From Marinilactibacillus kalidii (GTDB lineage Bacteria > Bacillota > Bacilli > Lactobacillales > Carnobacteriaceae_A), in the NCBI RefSeq assembly GCF_017599325.1, contig NZ_JAGFVM010000014.1:1-64000 (forward strand): a stretch of 64,000 nucleotides of DNA. The letters run 5' to 3'. The translations under genes and the position numbers were made by a program. The notes under the pieces were generated by a model that was not told the origin of the DNA, did no database searches, and saw only the letters and a list, made by a program, of their open reading frames with translations. Shown here piece by piece: positions 48,950 through 58,441 of the stretch. Numbering within the stretch: position 1 is the stretch's first letter; each line of letters begins with the position of its first letter.

Positions 48950-49864
48950 CTATAATCCAGCATTCGTCAGAATCGTTTCACATACTTCATGACTAGTGAA
49001 TGCTGATTCAAGTGTGACAGGATTTTCTCCATTGGTACGGACTGCTTCTAAAAATGCTGCAATCATAGAAGAAAAGCCTCTTTTATACAACGTGTTATCC
49101 CAATCTCCGAAAGGTTGATGAATAGATTTCTTTTCATCGTACTGCGTCCATTCTGACAAATTTTCCACTCGTACCGTTTGTGTAGGACTTTGCACTTCCA
49201 TCGTTTCCAAACGTGCGCCGGATTCCGCATTGATCGAAACCATTAAATGTGTGGATGCTGATGCTAACAAGACCCAAGCACGCTGGAAGTGATCTTTAGA
49301 ACCCACTAGTCCTGTGTTGATGATCTGAACGGGTTCATCGATCATGTTCAACGCTGTATCAACTGGATGAATCATCATATCATAAATACGATATCTTGAT
49401 GCGTGCGCTGTATAGTTTCCTTGATTTTTTTGAAAAAAGATCATATTTTTATCTTCAATCGCTTTTAGTTCTTGGACTTTTGGTGCAAATCTTCTATTAA
49501 ATCCAGCAGTCAATAGTACATTTTTTTCTTTAGCTAATGCAATCAATGCTTTTGTCTGTTCTAAGTCATCACTAATTGGCTTATCCACGAAAACATGAAT
49601 CCCTTTGTTCAACATTTGCTCGATGATCGTTGCATGTGTTGGTGTAGGGGTATGGATAAAGACTGCGTCCATGTCCGCTTCAAGTAACGCTTCCCAATCA
49701 GTGTGTAATTGCGCAGCATCGATTCGATACTGTTTTCCAAGCTGATTCAGCTTTTCTTCATTACGTGTGCTCAAATGCCATTCTACTTCATCATGTTCTG
49801 TCATCATTACGGGTAAATAAGCTTTTTGCGCAATTGTTCCTAATCCAATAACACCAATTTTCAT
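48950..49864 (-). CDS. Gfo/Idh/MocA-family oxidoreductase
   Basis: A 304-residue NAD(P)-dependent oxidoreductase. The N-terminal Rossmann domain starts KIGVIGLGTIAQKAYLPVM, and DAVFIHTPTPTHATIIEQML plus HVFVDKPISDDLEQTKAL (about 93-110) include the conserved E/DKP Lys. FNRRFAPKVQEL follows. The C-terminal domain (125 onward) is the alpha/beta substrate half. Substrate unknown; sugars and inositol are usual. Single gene, with terminator at 48888. Ribosome binding site GGAGG. Other members use a His/Asp pair I could not place with certainty here. Confidence 0.88.
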   Translation of the reverse strand: MKIGVIGLGTIAQKAYLPVMMTEHDEVEWHLSTRNEEKLNQLGKQYRIDAAQLHTDWEALLEADMDAVFIHTPTPTHATIIEQMLNKGIHVFVDKPISDDLEQTKALIALAKEKNVLLTAGFNRRFAPKVQELKAIEDKNMIFFQKNQGNYTAHASRYRIYDMMIHPVDTALNMIDEPVQIINTGLVGSKDHFQRAWVLLASASTHLMVSINAESGARLETMEVQSPTQTVRVENLSEWTQYDEKKSIHQPFGDWDNTLYKRGFSSMIAAFLEAVRTNGENPVTLESAFTSHEVCETILTNAGL

Positions 49865-49937
49865 ATTACTTTACCTCCATGAGAGAATTCGTCTATTTTC
49901 AATGCTGTTTCAGTAAAAAATATCTGATTGAAGTCTC

Positions 49938-49993
49938 AAAAAAAGAGCACGTACTCTAGACAACCTTTCATCCATTCGTCTGGAGCACGTACT
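49938..49993 (-). terminator. Terminator of murB
   Basis: A 16-bp stem with two G-U pairs and one mismatch, from AGTACGTGCTCCAGAC to GTCTAGAGTACGTGCT on the - strand, followed by CTTTTTTT. The arms also look like direct repeats because GTACGT is nearly self-complementary. Confidence 0.8.
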
Positions 49994-49998
49994 TCTCT

Positions 49999-51006
49999 CT
50001 ATCTTTCGTCAGCAAAACTCACTGATTTTTCTTTGTTGATCTTCTTCTTGAAACCTTGGGTCGCCTTTTGAAGTAAATTTTTTGCTTTTTCATTATTACT
50101 TTCAATGGGGTCTTCTCCGATAATGCGAACTTCGGTCTCCAATTGAACACCATTTTTCTCGAAGATCACTTCTTTGATATGATCAATCAATTCAATATAA
50201 TCCGTCGCTGTCGCTTGATCAATATTTACAATAAACCCAGCGTGTTTCATCGATATTTGAGCGCCGCCCCATTTCAGGCCTTGAATACCCGCTTCTTGAA
50301 TTAATTTACCAGTGAAATAGCCTGTTGGTCTTTTGAAAACAGACCCACAAGAAGGATACTCTAATGGCTGCTTTGTTGTACGGAGTAATGTTAATTCATC
50401 CATCCGTTCTCCGATTGCTTCCTGATCACCTTTTGCTAGTTGGAAGCAGACATCGATAACAATATCGCCTGTTTCTTGAATCAAGCTATTACGATAAACG
50501 AATTTCATATCTTTTTTAGCAACTTCTTTTAGTTCGCCGTCTAGACTCAATAAGGTCACGCTCTGGATGACATCTTTGACTTCTCCATCATACGCACCAG
50601 CATTCATATAAACAGCGCCACCGATACTACCGGGGATGCCACAGGCAAATTCTAAACCTGTCAAACTAAAGTGATGCGCTCTTTTACTGACATCGATCAA
50701 AGCAGCACCCGCTTGTGCAATGACTTTGTCTTCTTCTACAGTAATTTGATCCATTTCAGTCAAGATAAGGGTTACGCCCCTGATCCCACCATCTTTCACA
50801 ATTAGATTGCTTGCATTACCTAATATCGTTAATGGCCAATTTTTTTCTCGAATATAAGCAACGATTGCTGCGATTTCTTCTTTACGTCTTGGAAAAACCA
50901 GTACATCTGCTGGTCCACCTGTCTTGGTATAAGTGAATTGTGATAAGGATTCATTGACTTTTATAATTGAATCCGAAAATTTCTCTTTAAATGATTTAAT
51001 ATCCAT
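49999..51006 (-). CDS. murB: UDP-N-acetylenolpyruvoylglucosamine reductase
   Basis: Makes UDP-MurNAc for peptidoglycan with FAD and NADPH. The 335 residues are of the shorter type II form usual in Firmicutes. TKTGGPADVLVFPR (about 25-38) and ILGNASNLIVKDGGIRGV (60-77) bind FAD. LEFACGIPGSIGGAVYMNAGAYDGEV (about 117-142) and YPSCGSVFKRP with the catalytic Ser near 220-225 follow. A basic C-terminal tail of about 30 residues (KAKNLLQKATQGFKKKINKEK) extends past the fold. The start is the ATG 5-6 bases after AGGATAT; TTG seven codons upstream is possible. Confidence 0.95.
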   Translation of the reverse strand: MDIKSFKEKFSDSIIKVNESLSQFTYTKTGGPADVLVFPRRKEEIAAIVAYIREKNWPLTILGNASNLIVKDGGIRGVTLILTEMDQITVEEDKVIAQAGAALIDVSKRAHHFSLTGLEFACGIPGSIGGAVYMNAGAYDGEVKDVIQSVTLLSLDGELKEVAKKDMKFVYRNSLIQETGDIVIDVCFQLAKGDQEAIGERMDELTLLRTTKQPLEYPSCGSVFKRPTGYFTGKLIQEAGIQGLKWGGAQISMKHAGFIVNIDQATATDYIELIDHIKEVIFEKNGVQLETEVRIIGEDPIESNNEKAKNLLQKATQGFKKKINKEKSVSFADER

Positions 51007-51286
51007 ATATCCTAACGACCCTCTCAATTAACATTCGTTCGATCCTGGTAGGCTTACGTTTGGTTAAACAATTTTTCGTGTTCGCAAAATCATTACTATT
51101 CTAACACGAATACCACGAAAGTAGAAGAATTCTAGTTAATTGTAAAGAAACCGTCAAGCTTTTATGTATGTTTTCACACTTATCGACCATTTCTTTCATC
51201 GAAATCTTGTCACTTGCAACCCGTTTTATTTTATTTCAAGTTCGTTTTTCGTTATGATTATAGGGATTTTAAGGAGAGGACTCGTT

Positions 51287-52042
51287 ATGAAACTGATTTC
51301 GTGGAATGTTGATGGATTGAAAAACCTGATAAATAAAGATTCTTTTTTACGGTTTCGCTCATTAGACGCTGACTTTTTTTGTCTACAAGACATTCAAATA
51401 AAGCAAGCAGAAATCGATCTTGAATTTGATGGTTATTATTCTTATTGGAATTACGCAAATAAAACGGATGATTCAGGGACCGTTATTTATACTAAGGAAA
51501 AACCATTAGATGTTACTTATGGTATTGGGATTGATTCCCATGATACTGAAGGAAGAGTCATTACGTTGGAATACAAAGATTATATCGTCGTTACTTGTTA
51601 TACCCCTAGTGCTCAGTCTCATTTAAAAAACCTTACTTATCGGATGGAATGGGAAAATGACTTTCAGGCACATATTCAGACTTTAGACCTCACAAAACCA
51701 GTAATCTTATGCGGCGACTTAAATGTTGCCCATCAAGAGATTGATTTAATGGACCCTGAAAATCATCGCAGAAGTCCAGGCTTTACGAACGAGGAGCGTG
51801 CGCAATTCAAACGTCTACTAAAAAAAGGCTTTGTTGATAGCTTTCGTTATTTCTATCCTGACCAAGAGAGTGCATATTCATGGTGGAATCATTGCTATGG
51901 GGCTAGAGAGCGACAAGATGGCTGGCGCATAGATTATTTTATTGTTTCAAAAAGGCTAGAAGATCAGTTAGTCGATTCCAATATTCTTTCAGATTATACG
52001 GGTTCTGACCACTGCCCAGTAGCACTTCAAATCGATCTATAG
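51287..52042 (+). CDS. exoA: Exodeoxyribonuclease III / AP endonuclease family (ExoA-like)
   Basis: A 251-residue member of the xth/exoA group that nicks DNA at abasic sites. Motifs in order: MKLISWNVDGLKN, LQDIQIKQAEI, CGDLNVAHQEIDL (about 145-157), GWRIDYFIVS and SDYTGSDHCPVAL near the C-terminus. Asp35 stands where the family has a metal-binding Glu (LQE), and RERQDGWR replaces the usual Asn-containing segment, so the sequence is divergent. Whether it keeps full activity is unclear. The start is the ATG 8 bases after AAGGAGAGG. Single gene; shared terminator with the carbonic anhydrase gene. Confidence 0.85.
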   Translation: MKLISWNVDGLKNLINKDSFLRFRSLDADFFCLQDIQIKQAEIDLEFDGYYSYWNYANKTDDSGTVIYTKEKPLDVTYGIGIDSHDTEGRVITLEYKDYIVVTCYTPSAQSHLKNLTYRMEWENDFQAHIQTLDLTKPVILCGDLNVAHQEIDLMDPENHRRSPGFTNEERAQFKRLLKKGFVDSFRYFYPDQESAYSWWNHCYGARERQDGWRIDYFIVSKRLEDQLVDSNILSDYTGSDHCPVALQIDL

Positions 52043-52065
52043 TAAAAATCATCCGTAACTAAAAC

Positions 52066-52107
52066 AAAAGAGATTGATTGAGGTCAAAACCTCAATCAAT
52101 CTCTTTT
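52066..52107. terminator. Shared convergent terminator
   Basis: Stem AAAAGAGATTGATTGAGGT / ACCTCAATCAATCTCTTTT with a 4-base loop. It serves exoA and the carbonic anhydrase gene. Confidence 0.95.
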
Positions 52108-52126
52108 ATAAATGATCAACTACATC

Positions 52127-52771
52127 TTATTGAACGCTTTGATATTCTTCGGATTTCAAAAATGATTGAGTCGTCTCATCATAAATAAACACATTCCCAG
52201 ACTTGATATCATAATGCCAGCCTTCAATTTCTAGCGTACCACTTTCAAGACGTTTTCTAATGTTAGGATAGCTTTTCAAGTGATCTACCTGTTCAATAAC
52301 ATTCATGTGTTCCATTTGTGTTGCTTTGGCGTTCTCATCCGGAAAAGAGTTGTGCGCTTCAAGTTTTTCTTTAACACTTTCTAATGGTTTCAAATAGTGT
52401 TGTGTGAACGGAATATGCGTTAGATTCTCTTGTCCACTAATTGCAGCAGCACATCCACCGCAGTTTGAGTGCCCACAGATAATAATTTCTTTTACTCCTA
52501 AAACTTCTACGGCGAACTCAATAGAAGCAACGGTTGTAGGATCATTTTGACTTAGTTCATATGCCGGAACAGTATTGGCAATATTTCGCACCATAAAGAT
52601 TTCACCTGGTTGACTATCAAGTAGCCTCTCAGGATTGACGCGTGAGTCAGAACACGCAATAAATAATGTATGAGGATGCTGCTCTTGCTCTAGATCGTGA
52701 TAAAGGTGTTTGTACTTCTCATATGTCACATTTCTAAAGTTTGTCAGTCCATCTTTTAAACGTTCAAGCAT
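52127..52771 (-). CDS. Beta-class carbonic anhydrase
   Basis: Interconverts CO2 and bicarbonate, usually to supply bicarbonate to carboxylases. The 214 residues have the zinc site: ACSDSRV with Cys near 43 and the Asp-Arg pair, and CGHSNCGGC with His and Cys near 103-106. VRNIANTVP (about 66-74) is also a family motif. The start is the ATG 8 bases after GGAGG; an ATG five codons upstream would start inside that site. Single gene, shared terminator with exoA. Confidence 0.95.
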   Translation of the reverse strand: MLERLKDGLTNFRNVTYEKYKHLYHDLEQEQHPHTLFIACSDSRVNPERLLDSQPGEIFMVRNIANTVPAYELSQNDPTTVASIEFAVEVLGVKEIIICGHSNCGGCAAAISGQENLTHIPFTQHYLKPLESVKEKLEAHNSFPDENAKATQMEHMNVIEQVDHLKSYPNIRKRLESGTLEIEGWHYDIKSGNVFIYDETTQSFLKSEEYQSVQ

Positions 52772-52906
52772 TTCATTTTCCTCCATCGTATCTTTTTCCG
52801 AAAACTACTATATCATAATTCAACGACAGAATTCCAAGAATAAGTAAGACGATTTGAAAAATGCTTGGATTAAACAACTATTTCCGCAATGAATACTGCT
52901 CAGATG

Positions 52907-53344
52907 CTAAACTTCCTTCATGTTCTTTCTCAATGTCACACACGTTACACCATCTTCAAGATACGTATCTGTATCTCTACGGTAACCCAACTGTTCATAG
53001 AAAGAAGCGGCTGTCAGCTCTCCATGAATAACGACTTGTAACTGTCCTCTTTCTCTACCTGCTTTTTCTAACGCCTCAATCATCATTTGTCCCAGTCCAT
53101 GCTTGCGGTGTGCTGCTAAAACAGCAATTCTTCCTAGACGAATCGTTTGATCATCTATCTGCATATAGCGTCCAGTTGCTACAGGCTTTTCTTCATCATA
53201 TATCACGACGTATTCTGTTTCATCGTGATCATCCGAATCAAATTCTTCTACAAGCTTAATCCCACGTTCGAGTACAAATACTTGCAGCCGCACATAAAAC
53301 GCAGCTGCTTGATGCCACTTTTCTTTTCCAAAATGTACATTCAT
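52907..53344 (-). CDS. GNAT-family N-acetyltransferase
   Basis: A 145-residue acetyltransferase using acetyl-CoA. The GNAT core is visible: RLGRIAVLAAHRKHGLGQMMIEAL (about 68-91) with the Q/R-x-x-G-x-G/A loop in RKHGLGQ, and AASFYEQLGYR near 112-122. AFYVRLQVFVLERGI and DHDETEYVVIYDEEKPVATGRY at the N-terminus resemble the ElaA/YjcF-type subgroup. Substrate unknown. ATG start with AGAGGGAAG upstream. Single gene. Confidence 0.88.
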   Translation of the reverse strand: MNVHFGKEKWHQAAAFYVRLQVFVLERGIKLVEEFDSDDHDETEYVVIYDEEKPVATGRYMQIDDQTIRLGRIAVLAAHRKHGLGQMMIEALEKAGRERGQLQVVIHGELTAASFYEQLGYRRDTDTYLEDGVTCVTLRKNMKEV

Positions 53345-53438
53345 GACTTCCCTCTTTTTCTTTTACTTTTTATAAGGCTTTTTAGGTTATATCAAAAGTC
53401 ATTTCATTCACGCTTTATCATTCTATTTTCACATGAAA

Positions 53439-53482
53439 ATACCAGACGTTCAATCTCTTTTTTAGAGGTTGAACGTCTGGTA
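53439..53482. terminator. Terminator of the aldo/keto reductase gene
   Basis: Stem ATACCAGACGTTCAA / TTGAACGTCTGGTAT with a 14-base interior; on the - strand TATTTTC follows. It lies between that gene and the GNAT gene, both on the - strand. Confidence 0.8.
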
Positions 53483-53522
53483 TAGGTTGTTTGTTTAAGC
53501 TTGAAGTGAACCATTTAATATT

Positions 53523-54506
53523 TTACCAAGCGTAAGCTTCTGGTGCACGACCTCCTGGACCTGGGAAAATGCTATCCAGTTCTTTCAGCGTCTCTTCTGA
53601 AAGATCAATCTCCACAGCTCTCAGCGCTTGCTCTAATTGCTCCATTGTTCTCGGGCCAATAATCGGAGCGGATACAGCTGGGTTAGCCAATAACCAAGCT
53701 AACGCGACATTCGGTTCAGATTCACCAAGATTTTCACATAATTTAGCATAGTCTTCCAATTGTGTACGTTCCTGTTCAGAGAGATCAGCTGCACGACTTT
53801 CGCTTCTTGAACCAGGTTCCGGGTCAAGCATTTTACCACTGAGCATACCGCCACCTAAAGGGCTCCAAGGAATAATACCGATACCCAAATCTTCTGCGGC
53901 AGGAAGCACTTCTAACTCTGGTAATCTACACAGTAAATTATATTTGTGCTGTTCAGATACTAATCCTAGAAATTGTCTCTTCTCAGCTGCTGCTTGCGCT
54001 TGTACAAGATGATAGCCCGCAAAATTACTTGAACCAATATAGTAGGCTTTTCCTTGGTTGACGATTGATTCAAACACGCCCCATATTTCTTCCCAAGGTG
54101 CGTGACGTTCAATATGATGCATTTGATAGAGTTCAACATGGTCTGTTTGTAGTCTTTTTAAAGATTCTTCTAAGTGACGACGGATTTTAAAGGCAGAAAG
54201 TCCACTTCCTTGATTCGGTCCTTCTGTTTCGTCTTCCATTCCACCATATACTTTTGTAGCCAAAACGACTTTTTCACGTCGTCCGCCGCCTTGGGCAAAC
54301 CAACGACCAATAATTTCCTCTGTTCTTCCTCTTTCACCTTTACCACCATACACGTTTGCTGTATCAAAGAAATTGATTCCTGCATCCAATGCTCTGTCCA
54401 TTATGGCAAATGCATCTTCTTCGCTTGTATAAGAGCCAAAATTCATGGTCCCCAAACAAAGCTTACTTACTTTCAATCCTGTTCGTCCTAGATAAGTGTA
54501 TTCCAT
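53523..54506 (-). CDS. Aldo/keto reductase
   Basis: A 327-residue NADPH-dependent carbonyl reductase. The catalytic tetrad is visible: Asp and Tyr in FFDTANVYGG (about 46-55), Lys in VLATKVYGG (about 82-90) and His in ELYQMHHIERH (about 126-136). The NADP-binding IIGPRTMEQLEQ (about 282-293) is also present. The sequence resembles the YdjG/PdxI-type group (YLGRTGLKVSKLCLGTMNFG). Substrate unknown. AGGAGG ribosome binding site and ATG. Single gene, terminator at 53439. Confidence 0.92.
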   Translation of the reverse strand: MEYTYLGRTGLKVSKLCLGTMNFGSYTSEEDAFAIMDRALDAGINFFDTANVYGGKGERGRTEEIIGRWFAQGGGRREKVVLATKVYGGMEDETEGPNQGSGLSAFKIRRHLEESLKRLQTDHVELYQMHHIERHAPWEEIWGVFESIVNQGKAYYIGSSNFAGYHLVQAQAAAEKRQFLGLVSEQHKYNLLCRLPELEVLPAAEDLGIGIIPWSPLGGGMLSGKMLDPEPGSRSESRAADLSEQERTQLEDYAKLCENLGESEPNVALAWLLANPAVSAPIIGPRTMEQLEQALRAVEIDLSEETLKELDSIFPGPGGRAPEAYAW

Positions 54507-54673
54507 TATTCATTTTCCTCCTCATTGCAGTTAACTACTGATTGCATTTAGCTTTCAAATTTTACGATAACAACTGAATCGTATCACTATTTAGTCTTTA
54601 CTACAACAAAATTGAATCCGTTATCATTTTATAACCAAAATAATAAGTAGATTGCCGATCATCTACTAAGATT

Positions 54674-54713
54674 CTAAAAAAAGGATACAGATTGAGTATT
54701 ATCTGTATCCTTC
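54674..54713 (-). terminator. Terminator of the ABC exporter operon
   Basis: Stem AAGGATACAGAT / ATCTGTATCCTT with an 8-base loop, followed on the - strand by TTTTTTTAG. Confidence 0.85.
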
Positions 54714-54725
54714 TTGCTACTATTT

Positions 54726-56552
54726 TCACTGATAGTATTGTGCCTGAGCATTCCATAATTCCTGATATTTACCATCTTGTTCAACGAGCTTTTTATGTGA
54801 CCCTCTCTGAACGATTTCCCCTTTATCAAATACTAATATTTCATCACTAAATTTCGAACTAGAAAGCCGATGAGAAATATAAAAAGCGGTCTTATCCTTG
54901 ACCAGATTATCGAAGTTCTGATAAATGTCAAATTCTGTTATCGGATCAAGTGCAGCGGTCGGCTCATCTAGTATCATAATCGGAGCATCTTTATACAAGG
55001 AACGTGCAATCGCGATTTTTTGTTCTTGCCCTCCGGATACATTCATTCCTGAATCATCAAATTCAGTTCCTAAATAAGTATCCGATTGTTTAGGTAATGT
55101 ACGAACGAATTCTCCTAGACCTACTTCATCTAGTGTATTCATTACCTTTGAATGATTATAGTCTGGATTTACAGAGATATTTTGTCCTATGGAAAACCCA
55201 AGTAAATGATAATCTTGGAAAACTACACCGAATAAGTTGAAATACTCTCTAAGTTCATATTTTGAGGAATCAATTTTATTCATTTTTATTAGCCCTTCAG
55301 TCGGTTCGTATAGACGAGTCAATAATTTAATAAATGTCGTCTTTCCAGATCCGTTTTCACCAACAATGGCATACTTTTTCCCTACTTCAAACTGTTCAGT
55401 TATATTTTTCAAAACAAGTTCTTCTGAACCAGGATAAGCAAAAGCTAGATTGCTAACAGCTATTTCGTATTGATTATCCATCCGTTTTTCTACCGGTATG
55501 GATCCAATCGTTTCTTCGTCGGGCAAATCCATAAATGCATAATACTCATTAAGCCATTCTGGATCTGATATCATCATCATCAATTGTTGAATGCATGTTG
55601 GAATGGCTGTTATCACTTGACTTAGTGCACCAGATAACTGAACCAATAGCCCTACTTTCAGTGCGCCAAGCAAGACGAGAAGGCCTAGAAATGAATAAAT
55701 CATGTAACTCATTAATTGTGCTAATATATTCGTTGGGACTGCTGTTATTCGAAATACTCTATACATTCCGTTCATTATATCCGTTAAATAATGATGTTGT
55801 TTTTGAAAATTTTCTAACAGACGTCCACTTAATCGATACAATCGAATTTCTTTTCCAGATTTAATGTCTTCCAATACTTTTTCTTCATAAAATGCTTGTT
55901 TTCTCCATTCGCTAGCTTCATGTATCGTTCGACTTAATGCCTCTGCTGACTTTTTCGACGATTTCACTTGGATAAATAAACTAATCGAAATAGCTAAAAC
56001 AAACATGGTTATAATTGCCCCAGGATGCACCCACCAAAATTGACTGGGTATGACAGCAGTATCTACTATAAATAACGGATGCAGTAAAATGATCCCCCAA
56101 ATAATAGAAATCAACGAAGGAAATACGTACTTAAATCGCAGACTTAGTAAAGGAAGCGAAGACTGGCTGCTTAATAACATTTGATTAATATTTTCTAGTC
56201 TTTCTTTTACCGCTGTGCTTTCTGCATGATGAAAATGCATGCGTAACATCTTTCTACTAGCTTCCGCGTACATTTTCTTCTCAGATATTTCCTGCTCATT
56301 ATCCACTAACGGCTGCATCATTCCCTGTACTAATTGTAAAATAAGGGAAGTACATATGAATTGAATAATCAGTGAATGCGTATCTCCTATTCGATTACTG
56401 ATTAAGGTATCTATAATCTTTCTCATATAGATAAAGCCGATAAAAGGCATACTTTGCCTCGCAATCGTCATAATTGAATAGTAGAGATAATGCTTTTTCC
56501 CTATTCGAAATAAATCTTTCGCTGCTCTTCCGTAAACCCGATACTTATTCAT
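54726..56552 (-). CDS. ABC exporter, fused permease and ATPase (second of pair)
   Basis: A 608-residue half-transporter with six membrane helices in residues 1-330 and an ATPase at about 365-605: Walker A GENGSGKTTF, signature NVSGGQEQKIAIARSL and Walker B IMILDEPTAALD. It is preceded by an equally built gene whose stop overlaps its ATG (ATGA), so the two likely form a heterodimer, as in peptide or drug exporters. Context with a LytTR two-component system suggests export of, or immunity to, a peptide or antibiotic. No leader peptidase domain is present, so it is not a bacteriocin-processing type. Confidence 0.9.
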   Translation of the reverse strand: MNKYRVYGRAAKDLFRIGKKHYLYYSIMTIARQSMPFIGFIYMRKIIDTLISNRIGDTHSLIIQFICTSLILQLVQGMMQPLVDNEQEISEKKMYAEASRKMLRMHFHHAESTAVKERLENINQMLLSSQSSLPLLSLRFKYVFPSLISIIWGIILLHPLFIVDTAVIPSQFWWVHPGAIITMFVLAISISLFIQVKSSKKSAEALSRTIHEASEWRKQAFYEEKVLEDIKSGKEIRLYRLSGRLLENFQKQHHYLTDIMNGMYRVFRITAVPTNILAQLMSYMIYSFLGLLVLLGALKVGLLVQLSGALSQVITAIPTCIQQLMMMISDPEWLNEYYAFMDLPDEETIGSIPVEKRMDNQYEIAVSNLAFAYPGSEELVLKNITEQFEVGKKYAIVGENGSGKTTFIKLLTRLYEPTEGLIKMNKIDSSKYELREYFNLFGVVFQDYHLLGFSIGQNISVNPDYNHSKVMNTLDEVGLGEFVRTLPKQSDTYLGTEFDDSGMNVSGGQEQKIAIARSLYKDAPIMILDEPTAALDPITEFDIYQNFDNLVKDKTAFYISHRLSSSKFSDEILVFDKGEIVQRGSHKKLVEQDGKYQELWNAQAQYYQ

Positions 56553-58366
56553 AGTGTCCCACCGCCCGTCACTCGTTCTCTTTGTTCACTATCCTTATCC
56601 TGTTTATAATAGTAAGATTGCGCTTCATATAACCGATAGTAATCACCTTGCTTTTCTATCAGTTCCTGATGCGTGCCTATTTCTGCAATTTCACCATCCT
56701 TTAAATAGATGATTCGATCGCAAAAACGAGTAGAAGATAATCGATGAGAGACAAATAGAGAGGTTTTATCTTTAGAAAATTTGAAGTAATCTTTATATAT
56801 CTGATGTTCAGCAATGGGATCTAGCGCCGCGGTCGGTTCATCTAAAATAAGCACGGGTGTATCTTTGTACAACGCTTGCGCTAATTTTACTTTTTGCAGC
56901 TGTCCCCCTGATAGCTGTATAGCATCCGCGTTTACTTCCTTCACAATCGCTGTTTCATCCCCTTTCTGAAGTTGACTGATTAATTTTTTTAATCCGCTTA
57001 ACGCAATCGTTTTTTCATACTTCTTTTGATCAAATGGTAGTCCTTGGATGATCGTTTCTTTGATCGTATAAGTTAACAAAAGTTTTTCTTGAAATACAGA
57101 AGCAAATAGAGAATAATAGTCCAAAATGTTAAAGGATTTTTGTGGTAAATAATTAATCAAGATCTCTCCTTCATCTGGCTGAAGGAGACCGCTGATTAAA
57201 TTCGTTAAGGTAGACTTACCAGCACCATTCTCTCCTACGATCGCTAGCTTTTCATTTGGCCTGATTTGAAGATTAATATTTCTAATCGTGGGCGCTTCAT
57301 TGTTTGGGTAAGTATAAGTTACATTTTTTAATTCAATATTCAGTGACTCTTTAGGTACTTTTTCTCCTTCTCCATGTAAAAAGACCGGTTCTTGTGCCAT
57401 AAATGTATTAAATTTCCCCATTTCATTTAGACTCGTACTAAACTTTCCTACTACATTAATAAATTCCAGGATAGATTGAGCTAAAATGGTCACCATTCCA
57501 GCATACAATACGAAATTAGAGATAGGAATAGCCCCTTCGCTAACGAGCCGTACACTCTGACTATACGAAAAAGCCGTCAGCCCGATAATCCCAACATTTA
57601 TCACTACACTCTCACTCCAAGTCAACCAAACTTTCGGTTTCATTGTTGCTAAGTAAGTCTGATCAGTCTCTTCTTCAGTTCTTTGAAACCAGTGCTGCAT
57701 CTGAAAAATGCGAACATCTTTAGCTAATCGTGATTCTCCGTACAATTTTCTTAAATATTGCCATTTTTTAGTTACCTTTGCTTTTTCATCATATATTTTC
57801 TGATCCATTTTCACTTGAAAAATATTGAACAGCGTTACAAAAAAGATAAAGATCCCTAAATAGATCAGAAAAATAGAATCTAGTTGAATCAAAATAGAAC
57901 TATAAATGATCAAACCTAAAAAGGTACTCCCTAAACTCACCAATTCCTTATTGACCCTTCCAAATAGCGTCCATGGATTCCACGTCAATGCTACCGCATT
58001 ATTATATTTTTCTTGTGCCTCTTTTCCTATAAGTAAAGGATAATCTAGCGATACAAAATTAGATATTAATCGGGTTTTAGCATAATTTCGAAATAACTCT
58101 GTATCTTTATCCACTGTAACGCCAAATTGATGTTCACTGATTTTTAAGAGCGTAATGACACCAATAAATATTGCTAAATGAATTAAATAAGTCTGAATTT
58201 CTTCTTCATTTATCAACCACTCTATTACTTGAACAGATAAATAAAGTTGAATAACAGGGAGCAACACTTGAATCAAAACTATGCCAATGATCGTTAGAAA
58301 TATTCTCGGCCGATAGCTCACCATCATTTTTATCAATTTGATTAGGTTTTGCCATTTTTCTTTCAT
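56549..58366 (-). CDS. ABC exporter, fused permease and ATPase (first of pair)
   Basis: A 605-residue half-transporter: membrane part to about 325, then an ATPase with Walker A GENGAGKSTL, signature IQLSGGQLQKVKLAQAL and Walker B VLILDEPTAALD. I use the ATG 5-6 bases after GAGGTGAGG; a GTG three codons upstream is possible. It is translationally coupled to the next gene. It begins 75 bases after the histidine kinase gene, with a terminator hairpin (58392-58424) between, so exporter expression may depend on readthrough. Both ATPases keep the catalytic Glu after Walker B, so neither site looks degenerate. Confidence 0.9.
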   Translation of the reverse strand: MKEKWQNLIKLIKMMVSYRPRIFLTIIGIVLIQVLLPVIQLYLSVQVIEWLINEEEIQTYLIHLAIFIGVITLLKISEHQFGVTVDKDTELFRNYAKTRLISNFVSLDYPLLIGKEAQEKYNNAVALTWNPWTLFGRVNKELVSLGSTFLGLIIYSSILIQLDSIFLIYLGIFIFFVTLFNIFQVKMDQKIYDEKAKVTKKWQYLRKLYGESRLAKDVRIFQMQHWFQRTEEETDQTYLATMKPKVWLTWSESVVINVGIIGLTAFSYSQSVRLVSEGAIPISNFVLYAGMVTILAQSILEFINVVGKFSTSLNEMGKFNTFMAQEPVFLHGEGEKVPKESLNIELKNVTYTYPNNEAPTIRNINLQIRPNEKLAIVGENGAGKSTLTNLISGLLQPDEGEILINYLPQKSFNILDYYSLFASVFQEKLLLTYTIKETIIQGLPFDQKKYEKTIALSGLKKLISQLQKGDETAIVKEVNADAIQLSGGQLQKVKLAQALYKDTPVLILDEPTAALDPIAEHQIYKDYFKFSKDKTSLFVSHRLSSTRFCDRIIYLKDGEIAEIGTHQELIEKQGDYYRLYEAQSYYYKQDKDSEQRERVTGGGTL

Positions 58367-58391
58367 TTCCCTCACCTCATTGCTATCTTAT

Positions 58392-58424
58392 CTAAAAAAA
58401 TACACTTCTGGCTTAGAAGTGTAT
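58392..58424 (-). terminator. Terminator between the kinase gene and the ABC exporter genes
   Basis: Stem ATACACTTCT / AGAAGTGTAT with a 5-base loop, followed on the - strand by TTTTTTTAG. It sits inside what is otherwise one - strand gene series and could act as an attenuator. Confidence 0.85.
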
Positions 58425-58441
58425 GAGTGGTTTCATTATCG

